Assembly (NCBI RefSeq): GCF_033878955.1
Contig: NZ_CP138858.1
Location: 4,119,001 to 4,183,000, forward strand
Source: Coraliomargarita algicola
GTDB lineage: Bacteria; Verrucomicrobiota; Verrucomicrobiia; Opitutales; Coraliomargaritaceae
DNA: 64,000 nt
Direction: 5' to 3'
In this document: positions 18,697 to 26,937 of the stretch, piece by piece
How the letters are laid out: the number at the start of each line of letters is the position of its first letter
How positions within the stretch are numbered: position 1 is the first letter of the stretch
Made by a program: the position numbers and the translations under genes
Notes under the pieces: generated by a model
Database searches by the model: none
The model's input: the letters and a program-made list of their open reading frames with translations, nothing else
Told to the model about the DNA's origin: nothing

Positions 18697-19680
18697 ATGC
18701 AAGAGCCAAATATTACATTCACCATACAAACCGTCGCCGTCCGTGACATTCTGGCCGACGACTATTTTCAGCACCGGGTGTCCACTCATGACAAGAGTGT
18801 GTCGGATCTCCGCGAGAAGATTCGCTCGGGTGTCAGATTCGATAACGTTGACCTATTGGAAAAGCCTGACGGCAAATACCAGATTATCGCTGGTTTTCAG
18901 CAGACTATGGCGACCCGTCTTGAGTTGGGCGAGGATGCGACGATCCAAGCCCGAGTCTACTGCGGGCTGAGCAAGGCCGAGGCCATGCGCATTTCGGTCT
19001 TGTCCAACAAATTCAATGGCACACCGTTGAATCGGAAAGAGCGTCGTAACGCCGTGCGTTGCTTGCTCCGTGAGGATCCCCATATGACGGATGCCGAAAT
19101 CCATGATCTGACGGGGGTCTCCCTGCGCACGGTGGCATACCAGCGGGGGCAAGTGCCAGGTGCGGAAACAACTGTCCGGCGCGGTCGGGACGGTAAATTC
19201 AAGTCGGCCAAGCCGAAGAAGACAATTGCTGGAAATGAAGTGGCGAAAGTGGAACCACAGCCGATTGAATCCTCGGCTAAAGAGCCTGATCGGCAACTTG
19301 TATTCGGTGGCGAGTTTCTCGAACCTAAGGCGCTTGCGCAGGACGAGAATACGCACATATCCTCGGAGAAAATCGAAATTCCGCAGTTGGATAAGGGAGA
19401 TATTGGATCTGTGCCAGAGCTATCGACGCTGTCAAAAATCTGTCGTATGCAGGCGCGCGAATTGGAGCGGCGTGCAGATTTTATCGAGAAGCTCAATCAT
19501 AAGTCGTTCTTCACGGAGGCTGAATTGGAACTAATCCGCTATGTGGCGGAGGACGCTGAGGCTCTGGAGTCTGTGGACTCTCCGCATTGGGATGAACGCT
19601 CGGAGCAGCTCAAAGCGGTTTGTATCTTCATCAGCGGATTGCTCGCCACTGACAACGAAGAGCTTCAGGTGGTCTCGTGA
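18697..19680 (+). CDS. ParB/RepB-like nuclease-domain DNA-binding protein
   Basis: A 327-residue ParB-like protein. Residues about 10-80 form the ParB N-terminal domain (VAVRDILADDYFQHRVSTHD, then KYQIIAGFQQTMATRLELG in place of the usual Gly-Glu-Arg-Arg box). A helix-turn-helix follows at about 118-150 (MTDAEIHDLTGVSLRTVAYQ). The middle 150-240 is charged and probably a linker; the rest is helical. No ParA gene is beside it, so it is more likely a regulator or DNA-organising protein of the element than a classical partition protein. It is preceded by a strong terminator and is the leftmost recognisable element gene. Confidence 0.7.
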   Translation: MQEPNITFTIQTVAVRDILADDYFQHRVSTHDKSVSDLREKIRSGVRFDNVDLLEKPDGKYQIIAGFQQTMATRLELGEDATIQARVYCGLSKAEAMRISVLSNKFNGTPLNRKERRNAVRCLLREDPHMTDAEIHDLTGVSLRTVAYQRGQVPGAETTVRRGRDGKFKSAKPKKTIAGNEVAKVEPQPIESSAKEPDRQLVFGGEFLEPKALAQDENTHISSEKIEIPQLDKGDIGSVPELSTLSKICRMQARELERRADFIEKLNHKSFFTEAELELIRYVAEDAEALESVDSPHWDERSEQLKAVCIFISGLLATDNEELQVVS

Positions 19681-19726
19681 AATTGCCGATTGGTGAGCGC
19701 GCTGAAATCCAAATTCAACCCAAGTG

Positions 19727-20065
19727 TTATTCTCCTGTTTCAGGGCGGATAATGTTGATTTTGAGAATGCCGCCACGGTTGGGCGACAGATCCGAGGCTT
19801 CAATCTCGTTGAGTTCTGCGGCGTGGTGTTGAGTGATTTCGTGGTAGATGCCCACTATCCCGCGCCCTCCAAGTTGAACAGTGGTGAATCCAAAATTGAG
19901 GGTGATCCAATCGCCTGCGTCGGACTCAATATAGCTGCTCTCTAGCAGGTAGGCATAAGCGAAGGACTGCCGCTGTTGATTCTTATAGATTAGAGTGAGC
20001 ATCGGGCTACGTCCGGTGCGGTCGTGGCGTTTTTCTGATTTTATGTGTTCGTTTTCTGTGTTCAT
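19727..20065 (-). CDS. Hypothetical protein coupled to the relaxase gene
   Basis: A 112-residue protein of unknown function. Its ATG overlaps the relaxase stop by 4 bases (ATGA), so it is translated with the relaxase. The sequence is a mix of short beta-type segments (SPMLTLIYKNQQRQ, GDWITLNFGFTTVQLGG) without catalytic residues I can name. It may be an accessory to mobilization. It converges with the ParB-like gene across a 46-base gap. Confidence 0.6.
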   Translation of the reverse strand: MNTENEHIKSEKRHDRTGRSPMLTLIYKNQQRQSFAYAYLLESSYIESDAGDWITLNFGFTTVQLGGRGIVGIYHEITQHHAAELNEIEASDLSPNRGGILKINIIRPETGE

Positions 20066-22917
20066 AGGTCAATATCGATTGATGTTTTTGGGTTGGTCTC
20101 TAAGGAAAGAGAGGGGGCTGCGGATTGTGTGGGCTCAGGTCTAGGTGATTCTGGAGCTGTTCTTTTTGTTGGGGCTGCCAGTGACTTGCCGAAATTATCC
20201 AACCACTGATGGGAATAACGTGAGACCTTCTGAATATTGCTCGGATTCTGCCTGCGTAATCTCGCCTGAACATCCCAATCGTAGTCATGTGTTGATTTAC
20301 GTGAGCAGGAGCGGCTGATAGCCTGTTTTAACTCGCTTATATCATCGGTGAAGATACGGAGTCGCTCCCGGCCACGGCTGCATGAAACGTAAAATTGCTC
20401 AAGGCTGGCCGCGGGAAAACTCATGGCAGATTCGGCTATGTAAACATCATCCACGGTGCGTCCTTGGCTCGAATGGGATGTTACGCAGTAACCGTGGTCG
20501 ATGTGCATGAAGTCCACGGGAAGGATCTTGCCACCTTTTAAGCGAATGTCGCCATTGGCTGCGATCTCTTCGACTTCGTCGATTGTCCCGTTCAGGATCC
20601 GACTGCCATCGCGGGCCTTTCCGCTTTTTTTGATTTGGATTTTGTCGCCTCGCATCAGGAAGAGCCCCTTTTCTTCGTAGAGATTGAATTTTTCGGACTT
20701 GGTTAAATCCAGAGGAAAGTGCTCGCCCTTGTGGTTCTCGACCCAAACTGTTTTTCCTTCGACTTTGACTACCTTCGCGCGCTTGCCAATGGGTAGTTGT
20801 CGGTTGCCCATGTCGGCGTGGGGTTCAACGACTTGTCCGGGCTGGTAATTGAACGCTCGGGACAGTTCGGCGGGATTGTATTGCAGACTTTTTAGTCTCT
20901 GATAATCCGTAGATATACCCGTGAGGGTATTTTTCTTAATCATATAGCGCCTGATGTACTTGGTGACTTCCGCCGCCTCGCGATTGGTGGGGGAGACCAC
21001 CAGTGCCGTGCGCCCTTGGAGCTGGGAGCTTATATATTGGACGGCTAATTCTTTGGGTCGATCCACGTCGGTGATTTCCTGAATGGAGTCCAAGATATCT
21101 AGCTTCTCGAACGCTTCGTCGATTTCGCCGTTGGCTAGATGTTTAACTGCATCATTATAAGTAGGGTCTTTTTGGCGGAAGATTTGATCCAATTGCGCGG
21201 GGCGCAGGCCACCATGGGTTTCGAGGATTCGGAGTGCATCGCCGCGCTCCACGCCCGAGTGCTGTCCTGTGTCGCCCGTCAGGATGAGGCGGCAGTTTTG
21301 TCGCCTTGCGATGCTGGCTAGTTTTGCCATTTGCTTGGAACTGAGAAGGCCGGCTTCGTCGATCCAGAGCACACAGTCTTGCGCCTCTGCCTGTAGGGCT
21401 TCGTTGACAAGAAATTGCTGGATCGTTTCAGAACCTTTGAAGCCCTCGCTTCGCAAGACTTCGACAGCACCGTGACTCGGAGCAAATGGTTTTACGGTTT
21501 TTCCTGATTGTTCGATGGCTTTGACGATCCGCTGCATCATGGTCGTCTTGCCAGTGCCCGCTTTTCCTCGAATTCCCATTACTTGATCATGTGATGTTAA
21601 CACATGCCTGTAGGCGAGCGTCTGCTGGTCGGACAGCCCCTGTGCGAGTGACATGTCAGGCTTGTTCGCGAAAGCTTCACACCGCGTCCGTCCTTCGCGG
21701 GCGAACTTGATAAAGTAGCGCTCTTCTTCCCGCACCTGTTTGGTGGTGCACCAGGTGCGACCATCTTCGTCGTAGGTGAGCAAATCGGATTCTTTGGAGA
21801 TTCGCTCGATCGTCTCGAAATGTGCATCGCCGTAGGAGGCCTTTATCGCTTCGGCTATGAGCTGACGTTTGTCCATTACCGATTTCGTTGCGAAGTGCTT
21901 GTTCTTTGCGTAATTAAAGCCCTCCTGCGCGAAATGCTGCGAATCGCTTTCGAGGTCGTATTGTCTGATTAAGGACTCCTGAATTCTTGCGCTGTGGTGG
22001 CATTTTTGGACGGCTACAAATTCTTCGGGCGTCAGCCGTTTTCGCCAGATTTCCTTTAACTCCAACTCGCTTAATTTTTCGGTATCCTTTTTCAACTTTC
22101 GAGTCCGCTTTCCAAGTCGTGCGGCCTGTCTTCCCGATAGCTTTTTACCGAGCAGTTCTTCCTCCCCCTTGCGTGCCCGTTTAATGTCTTGGGAGCGTTG
22201 AGAAAATTTATCGATTACCTCACGGGGAATGCCCGCGATTTCCCATCCGTCGCCAGTTTGCTGAATTTGATAGCCAAGCTTTTGCAGGCGGCGAATGAGC
22301 CGGTTGTGCATACACTCTTGAAAGTAGTTGGCATCGCGTTTGATGTCGCCGAGTTGAGCCGCTTTCCAGCGCTTTTCAATCGGGTCGAAAGTTACATTAA
22401 ATACGACCCCGTGACAGTGCAGGTGAGGGTCTGGCAAAACGCGCCCGTCACGCTCGGTCGGGCGGGAATTTTTATGCGTAAATTGTGCGCACAATAAATT
22501 GCCCGTCGAACGGTTGATGTCTTTGCCCTTTATGCGTACGCGAGTGAGAGCGTCTTTTTCGATTTGTTTAAGCGTGTCGGCGAAGGCCCCTTCCAGTGCT
22601 AGTTGTATGCGATGGTCACCCGTGAGGGCGTGCATTACTGAGACGCTTTTCGGTGGGCCATAACAAAGGTCGTAGCCAACCCGCCGTTTCTTGTTTTTGC
22701 GGACTGTCAAAGGCTCTCCTGTGGCGGGATTGATGTGGTCGCAAAGCGCCGCGAAATCCTCCCGCTTGACGATTCCCTTGAGCCCCATCATTTCGGCCAC
22801 TTTACCGCTCCAGATGCCTGGCTTGTCTTTCGAGCCCGAATAGTAGTCCGCACGGTTACCCGCAAAGTAATATTCCTTTGCAGCCTCTGCGGATTCTATG
22901 GGAGTGATGTCGAACAT
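20062..22917 (-). CDS. MOBF-family conjugative relaxase-helicase (TrwC/TraI-like)
   Basis: Nicks and unwinds the element's DNA for conjugal transfer. In 951 residues: an N-terminal relaxase domain with candidate catalytic tyrosines in KEYYF and DYYSG (within residues 14-28) and the metal-binding His triad in DPHLHCHGVVFN (about 160-171). Then comes a RecD2-like helicase with Walker A GIRGKAGTGKTTMM (about 450-463), Walker B VLWIDEAGLLS (about 520) and a late motif VTSHSSQGRTVDDVY (about 820). I chose the ATG at 22917 (MFDITPIES) because the -10 box overlaps the more upstream ATG at 22932, and MOBF proteins start this way. Its last bases overlap the small gene at 20065. Confidence 0.92.
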   Translation of the reverse strand: MFDITPIESAEAAKEYYFAGNRADYYSGSKDKPGIWSGKVAEMMGLKGIVKREDFAALCDHINPATGEPLTVRKNKKRRVGYDLCYGPPKSVSVMHALTGDHRIQLALEGAFADTLKQIEKDALTRVRIKGKDINRSTGNLLCAQFTHKNSRPTERDGRVLPDPHLHCHGVVFNVTFDPIEKRWKAAQLGDIKRDANYFQECMHNRLIRRLQKLGYQIQQTGDGWEIAGIPREVIDKFSQRSQDIKRARKGEEELLGKKLSGRQAARLGKRTRKLKKDTEKLSELELKEIWRKRLTPEEFVAVQKCHHSARIQESLIRQYDLESDSQHFAQEGFNYAKNKHFATKSVMDKRQLIAEAIKASYGDAHFETIERISKESDLLTYDEDGRTWCTTKQVREEERYFIKFAREGRTRCEAFANKPDMSLAQGLSDQQTLAYRHVLTSHDQVMGIRGKAGTGKTTMMQRIVKAIEQSGKTVKPFAPSHGAVEVLRSEGFKGSETIQQFLVNEALQAEAQDCVLWIDEAGLLSSKQMAKLASIARRQNCRLILTGDTGQHSGVERGDALRILETHGGLRPAQLDQIFRQKDPTYNDAVKHLANGEIDEAFEKLDILDSIQEITDVDRPKELAVQYISSQLQGRTALVVSPTNREAAEVTKYIRRYMIKKNTLTGISTDYQRLKSLQYNPAELSRAFNYQPGQVVEPHADMGNRQLPIGKRAKVVKVEGKTVWVENHKGEHFPLDLTKSEKFNLYEEKGLFLMRGDKIQIKKSGKARDGSRILNGTIDEVEEIAANGDIRLKGGKILPVDFMHIDHGYCVTSHSSQGRTVDDVYIAESAMSFPAASLEQFYVSCSRGRERLRIFTDDISELKQAISRSCSRKSTHDYDWDVQARLRRQNPSNIQKVSRYSHQWLDNFGKSLAAPTKRTAPESPRPEPTQSAAPSLSLETNPKTSIDIDL

Positions 22918-22930
22918 TGGCTTTGCTCTC

Positions 22931-22960
22931 ATTATACTGAAAACGCAGTGAGGAATGCAA
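22931..22960 (-). promoter_or_regulatory. Sigma-70-type promoter of the relaxase gene
   Basis: On the minus strand TTGCAT (22955-22960) and TATAAT (22931-22936) are 18 bases apart. The -10 box overlaps the ATG at 22932, so translation must start at 22917, giving a very short leader. Confidence 0.55.
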
Positions 22961-23110
22961 CTCGTGTGGATGGCCGATATTTAGCGAGTTTCGGCATGCT
23001 GTGGTCGGCTTCGCCTCCAATTGGAATAGATTACTTAGACCCCTCCCCTTAAGCTTCGCTAAGGTTGACGGGGTGCATTCCTTAGCCTTCGGCGGGTAAG
23101 TTGACGGGGG
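22961..23110. other. Candidate origin-of-transfer region
   Basis: This short region sits between the divergent relaxase and plus-strand genes, where oriT is usually found. Two copies of an imperfect repeat lie at 23047-23073 and 23080-23109. Each starts CCTTA, passes through a small stem-loop (CCTTA...TAAGG in the first copy) and ends in the identical TTGACGGGG (23065-23073 and 23101-23109). The second copy doubles as the -35 box for the gene at 23153. Repeats like this could bind the relaxase, its accessory protein or the ParB-like protein. The nick site is not identified. Confidence 0.45.
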
Positions 23111-23130
23111 AAGCCATTTTGGGTTATAAT
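23101..23130 (+). promoter_or_regulatory. Sigma-70-type promoter for the gene at 23153
   Basis: TTGACG (23101-23106), 18-base spacer, TATAAT (23125-23130). It lies back to back with the relaxase promoter, and the -35 box is inside the second TTGACGGGG repeat, so a protein binding the repeats would control transcription. Confidence 0.65.
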
Positions 23131-23152
23131 TAAGGCATCACCACTAGATACC

Positions 23153-23872
23153 ATGCCACGCAAACTAGGAATTTTTAAACGCTTTCAGACCGAGATACTG
23201 GATCTGCTTTCAGGGGGCATCGGTTACACCGAAATCGCCGCAATCTTGAATGAAAAGCACGGAGTAAAAACCACCAAGCAGAATCTCGAAAAGTCGCATA
23301 AACGGCACCTCAAAGAAGAGTCTAAAACGGCACCTAAGAAGGTAAAGAAAAAGACTGATAAAATAAGGGTAATCAAGTCCCCTGAAATACGCCTGAATAA
23401 CCTGACTGAAGAGGAGCGAGCAAGTCTATGGCAAGGGGCAGGAAATTTGCTGCAAACCTATGCTTACCGTAGGCGTGTAGGAGATATAAAAATGAGCCTT
23501 GAGGCTTTACTCGATTGCGAGTGTGCATCGGAACGTTTTTCTGCATCTCAGATGTATCAGATCCGGTCTTGGAGCAAGGTGCTTTTCGCCATCCATCCAG
23601 AGACCGCGTTGGCTACTTTCGAAGACTGTTTTAGGCAAGATTTCGAGAAGTATCGAAAGGCTGTGATGAAGTCTCTGGAGGTAGTCAAGGATGAGCAGCT
23701 TTATAATGTCCATGAGTCCCTAGAAATACCCTTTTCTGAGGCTGTAAACTACCTGTTTGATTCGGAAACTATAGGCGGCGAAACGATCACTCTTAATGAT
23801 CAATTCGAAACAGCTGTTCGCGCATTGAGAGCAGGCAAAAGTTTAGACGACATGGATGAGGAAAACAGCTAG
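23153..23872 (+). CDS. Putative DNA-binding mobilization accessory protein
   Basis: A 239-residue protein of no firmly recognised family. Residues 1-50 look like a helix-turn-helix (ILDLLSGGIGYTEIAAILNE, then GVKTTKQNLEKSHKRH); 50-75 is a very basic Lys-rich linker; the rest is helical and charged. Position opposite the relaxase gene, across the candidate oriT, suggests it helps form the relaxosome or regulates transfer. That is inference from position; the sequence itself shows only likely DNA binding. Confidence 0.6.
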   Translation: MPRKLGIFKRFQTEILDLLSGGIGYTEIAAILNEKHGVKTTKQNLEKSHKRHLKEESKTAPKKVKKKTDKIRVIKSPEIRLNNLTEEERASLWQGAGNLLQTYAYRRRVGDIKMSLEALLDCECASERFSASQMYQIRSWSKVLFAIHPETALATFEDCFRQDFEKYRKAVMKSLEVVKDEQLYNVHESLEIPFSEAVNYLFDSETIGGETITLNDQFETAVRALRAGKSLDDMDEENS

Positions 23873-23920
23873 CCATCAACCAGTCTTTATCGTCGCGAGC
23901 ATGCCTTGAACTTAAAATTC

Positions 23921-25714
23921 ATGGCTAAAAAACACCTAACTAAATCAGACTACAAGCGCTGGCAGTTTTGCCCCACATCGGCCTTTCACGGATGGCGAAA
24001 GTGCCCCTCTAAAAGTGAGGGCGACGGCTTTCTAAAATACCTAGCGAAGGAGGGCAAGGGTGTCGGTCAACTAGCACAGCGTCTATTCGCCGATGGGCGT
24101 TTGATTGATGAATCCAATTCGGAGACTGCAAGCAGTATCACACGGAGTGCTCTGAAGTCTGATTCGATGACTTTGTTTGAGGCCTGTATCATCCACGGTG
24201 AATTCCTCTCTCGACCCGACGTTTTGATACGTAAAGGCGATACACTTTACGTGATCGAGGTGAAGAGTAAGATCGGCAAGCTACGCTGGCATCAGGAGGG
24301 CAAGATGCTCATTAACATGTATGGTGATGTGCGTGCGGGGTACCGAGAGATTGTTCACGATTTGGCCTTCCAAACTGTGATCCTGCAACGAGCGTTTTCG
24401 CAGTATACCGTGGTGCCGTATTTTCTGTTGCCGGAGGAAACAACTCAGGCCTGTGAGGAGGAGGTCGCTATATCAAAAACGACTCTGGAGTCTTGTATGG
24501 AGAACTCTGGCGAATGCTCAGTTAAGCAGCGCCGCAAGCACTCGATTCTAAAATTCTTTGATGCTACCGAAGCGATCCATAAAATTGTCGAAGAGGTTTC
24601 GCAGTCAATGGATTCAATGGCTGCGGCGTGGCATTCAGGCCAGCGACCAGAACCCACGTTGAAATACCGTTGTCGAAACTGCGACTTTAGGCTCAAGGAC
24701 GGACGCAACCAGGACGATGGTTTTCATCAATGCTGGGGGGCACTGGCCGACCCCGACCCGCATCTGTTTTCTCTATATCAGCTCTACAGTCTGAAACAGG
24801 CCGAAAATAAACAGGCGCTGTTGGCGGATCAAAAAATCACAGAGGGTAAAACATCACTCTTCGATGTTTCCGATACAGAATTGCACGGTGAACATCAGAA
24901 CCGGCAACGCATCCAGTTGAGGTGTCAGCGCACCGGAAAAGAGTGGATAGATCCGCACTTGGGCGAAGCAATTAACCATCTAGATTGGCCGATTGCCTTC
25001 GTGGACTTCGAGACGATTTTGATGACCGTGCCGTGGTATGCGGATACTCGACCAGGACAGGTGCTTCCGTTTCAATTTTCAGCTCATATACTCCACCGCG
25101 ATGGACACATCGTACACCGCGAATGGCTCAATGTGAGAGATGAAATTCCGACGCTGAAATTCATACGGCAACTCAAGTCTGCCTTAAAAGGTGTGGGCAG
25201 TGTTTTGGTCTATACGGATTACGAAAACCGCATTCTAAAGGAGGCATTTGAATTTCTGGGACGGTATGGGCAGGAAGCAAAGGGGGAACGCGCTTGGATC
25301 CATGAACTGCTACATTCTGGACGAATCATTGACCAGCATCAATGGGTCTATGATTGGTATTGTCATCCTGACATGAACAGGACGAGTATCAAAGTGGTCC
25401 TCCCCGCAGTGTGGCAGAACAATCAAAGCCTTCACTGCCATCCGTATTTTAAGAGATACTATAATTCGAAGGACGGACAAATTGTCGATCCGTACAAAAC
25501 CCTGCCTGACGCCACGATTGATGGTCAGCCCTTCCCGGTGCGTGAAGGTACAGGTGCCATGCAAGGATACCGTGAATTCATAAAGGGAAAGGGGGCCTGT
25601 TGCCCTGAAGCCCGGGAGGCACTCGCTGCTTTGCTCACAAATTATGTCACCCTCGATACGGCAAGTCAGTGGATCATTTTCGAGCATTGGCGATTACGCT
25701 TGAACTTAATCTAA
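23921..25714 (+). CDS. DUF2779 protein with Cas4-like nuclease domain
   Basis: A 597-residue protein that appears to join two nuclease-like parts. The N-terminal half resembles Cas4/RecB nucleases: SRPDVLIRKGDTLYVIEVKS gives the Asp and Glu-x-Lys active site (about 95-115). Cys 17 (WQFCPTS) together with CRNC and FHQCWG near 250-275 gives four cysteines placed as in Cas4-type iron-sulfur nucleases. The C-terminal half is the DUF2779 domain, starting AFVDFETILMTVPW (about 357), where Asp-Phe-Glu resembles an exonuclease motif. I chose ATG 23921 (MAKKHLT); a TTG at 23906 is an alternative. No cas genes are nearby. It probably processes DNA for the element or defends it. Confidence 0.75.
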   Translation: MAKKHLTKSDYKRWQFCPTSAFHGWRKCPSKSEGDGFLKYLAKEGKGVGQLAQRLFADGRLIDESNSETASSITRSALKSDSMTLFEACIIHGEFLSRPDVLIRKGDTLYVIEVKSKIGKLRWHQEGKMLINMYGDVRAGYREIVHDLAFQTVILQRAFSQYTVVPYFLLPEETTQACEEEVAISKTTLESCMENSGECSVKQRRKHSILKFFDATEAIHKIVEEVSQSMDSMAAAWHSGQRPEPTLKYRCRNCDFRLKDGRNQDDGFHQCWGALADPDPHLFSLYQLYSLKQAENKQALLADQKITEGKTSLFDVSDTELHGEHQNRQRIQLRCQRTGKEWIDPHLGEAINHLDWPIAFVDFETILMTVPWYADTRPGQVLPFQFSAHILHRDGHIVHREWLNVRDEIPTLKFIRQLKSALKGVGSVLVYTDYENRILKEAFEFLGRYGQEAKGERAWIHELLHSGRIIDQHQWVYDWYCHPDMNRTSIKVVLPAVWQNNQSLHCHPYFKRYYNSKDGQIVDPYKTLPDATIDGQPFPVREGTGAMQGYREFIKGKGACCPEAREALAALLTNYVTLDTASQWIIFEHWRLRLNLI

Positions 25715-26002
25715 CTCGAAGGAACAGCGTTTAAGATCGATACTCAATAAAATTGAAGATTTCCGTCAGCGCATTCTTAGCAAGTTCCTAAAATCGTGGT
25801 ATGCTACGGTCTTTCTCCTCTTAGACTGTGCTAGTTGATTTGGGATCACTAGAAGTCGGTTGACTCAAGCCTGAGTCGCTTCGATGTGAGCACACGTAAA
25901 AATGAAGAGGGATGGTAGCGCCCAACTCGTCTCTATCCACCTTGGAACTAAAAAATTAACAGTAAAAATGCTGTTTCTTGAAACAAAAAAATAGATCCAA
26001 TT
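25715..26002. other. Intergenic region within the mobile element
   Basis: About 290 bases with no supported gene. A short perfect hairpin (GACTCA, AGCC, TGAGTC) lies near 25862-25877, and the last 60 bases before 26003 are A-rich, consistent with a promoter or leader. No clear -35/-10 pair is seen. Confidence 0.3.
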
Positions 26003-26422
26003 ATGCCTAAAAAATACACTCCTAACGTATCGCGCCAAGTCGCGCGACAAATTAAACGCAACCGCGCACGCAATATTCCTCGCCTGAACTCTCTTAAAGA
26101 GTGCATCGGCTGCATGGTCTGTGGGAAGGATGACATTCCCGGTGAAGATCTGGACGGTCACCACATCGACGAAACTAGAAAATACAATAGTCTGTCGAAG
26201 CTGTGCAGTCGGCGTTGGCTGCGTGTTGTAAGCGAAATATTTGGCATTAATAGAGATCAGCCGCACGGCGGAGGACCGATCGAATTCGTGTGTCGTCGCT
26301 ACCACCATGAGAGACACGAACTCGGCGAGCAGGATGCCATGACCTGCGTCGAGCTCGAAAAGAAAGGTTTTATCGAACCGTGGAAGGCTCCCTCCCGAAA
26401 ACCTAAAAATAACAAACGTTAA
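26003..26422 (+). CDS. Small basic zinc-finger, HNH-like protein
   Basis: A 139-residue protein with a basic start (MPKKYTPNVSRQVARQIKRN). A short cysteine/histidine module follows: CIGCMVCGK (about residues 34-42), DGHHIDET (about 51-58), then LCSRRW and FVCRRYHHERHE (about 93-104). The HHIDE and YHHERHE patterns resemble HNH nucleases, though spacing is unusual. It could cut or bind DNA. It is 23 bases before the next gene and probably begins the transfer operon running to 34114. Confidence 0.55.
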   Translation: MPKKYTPNVSRQVARQIKRNRARNIPRLNSLKECIGCMVCGKDDIPGEDLDGHHIDETRKYNSLSKLCSRRWLRVVSEIFGINRDQPHGGGPIEFVCRRYHHERHELGEQDAMTCVELEKKGFIEPWKAPSRKPKNNKR

Positions 26423-26445
26423 AATTAACCTAAAATATCAAAATT

Positions 26446-26937
26446 ATGAAACAAATCATTCTACACACATTCACCAAAGCTGAAGTTGAGGCACTCGACT
26501 TTAAGCGTTTCGACGCGCTTTTCGGACATTGGCCTCAGCTGTGGAACCACGAACTGAGGGATAAATTCGACTCATTGGTTTTTATGGTCGATGGCTATAA
26601 CGATCGTACTGAGGAAATTTATTGTATTCCCGAAGTGCGTCGATTCTACCGAGAGTTGCACAGACGCTGGCCATGGTGGACGTTTTTCCTCTGTAACGAG
26701 AACGCGAGTATGGCGGTTGCCTACCTTTGTCTGATAGATGAAGTCGGCACCTACAAGCGAGATACTAATCCTATGTGTGCGGCCAGCTTCGACCCGCGCC
26801 TCATTTTGGAAATTTTGCATCACGATTTCGGGCGCATGAATTATCTTTGGTCAATCGCTAGAATGTCAGATGAGGCCAATGATCAGCGATCCGATGACAT
26901 TCTCAAACTTTTCAAAGGAGGTGTCAGCCATGAATGA
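26446..26937 (+). CDS. Hypothetical protein upstream of the coupling protein
   Basis: A 163-residue acidic and aromatic-rich protein, not recognised. It has no membrane segment or catalytic motif I can name; RRFYRELHRRWPWWTFFLCN is a striking Trp-rich stretch at about residues 65-85. Its end overlaps the start of the coupling-protein gene by 8 bases, and the Shine-Dalgarno of that gene lies inside its last codons, so the two are translated together. Confidence 0.6.
   Translation: MKQIILHTFTKAEVEALDFKRFDALFGHWPQLWNHELRDKFDSLVFMVDGYNDRTEEIYCIPEVRRFYRELHRRWPWWTFFLCNENASMAVAYLCLIDEVGTYKRDTNPMCAASFDPRLILEILHHDFGRMNYLWSIARMSDEANDQRSDDILKLFKGGVSHE

Noticed and set aside
23921..25714. Cas4 adaptation gene
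   Set aside because: Cas4-like features are present, but the DUF2779 half and the absence of other cas genes or an array argue against a CRISPR role.
26003..26422. Homing endonuclease reading of the small HNH-like gene
   Set aside because: No intron or intein is nearby, the motif spacing is unusual and the gene sits in an element operon.
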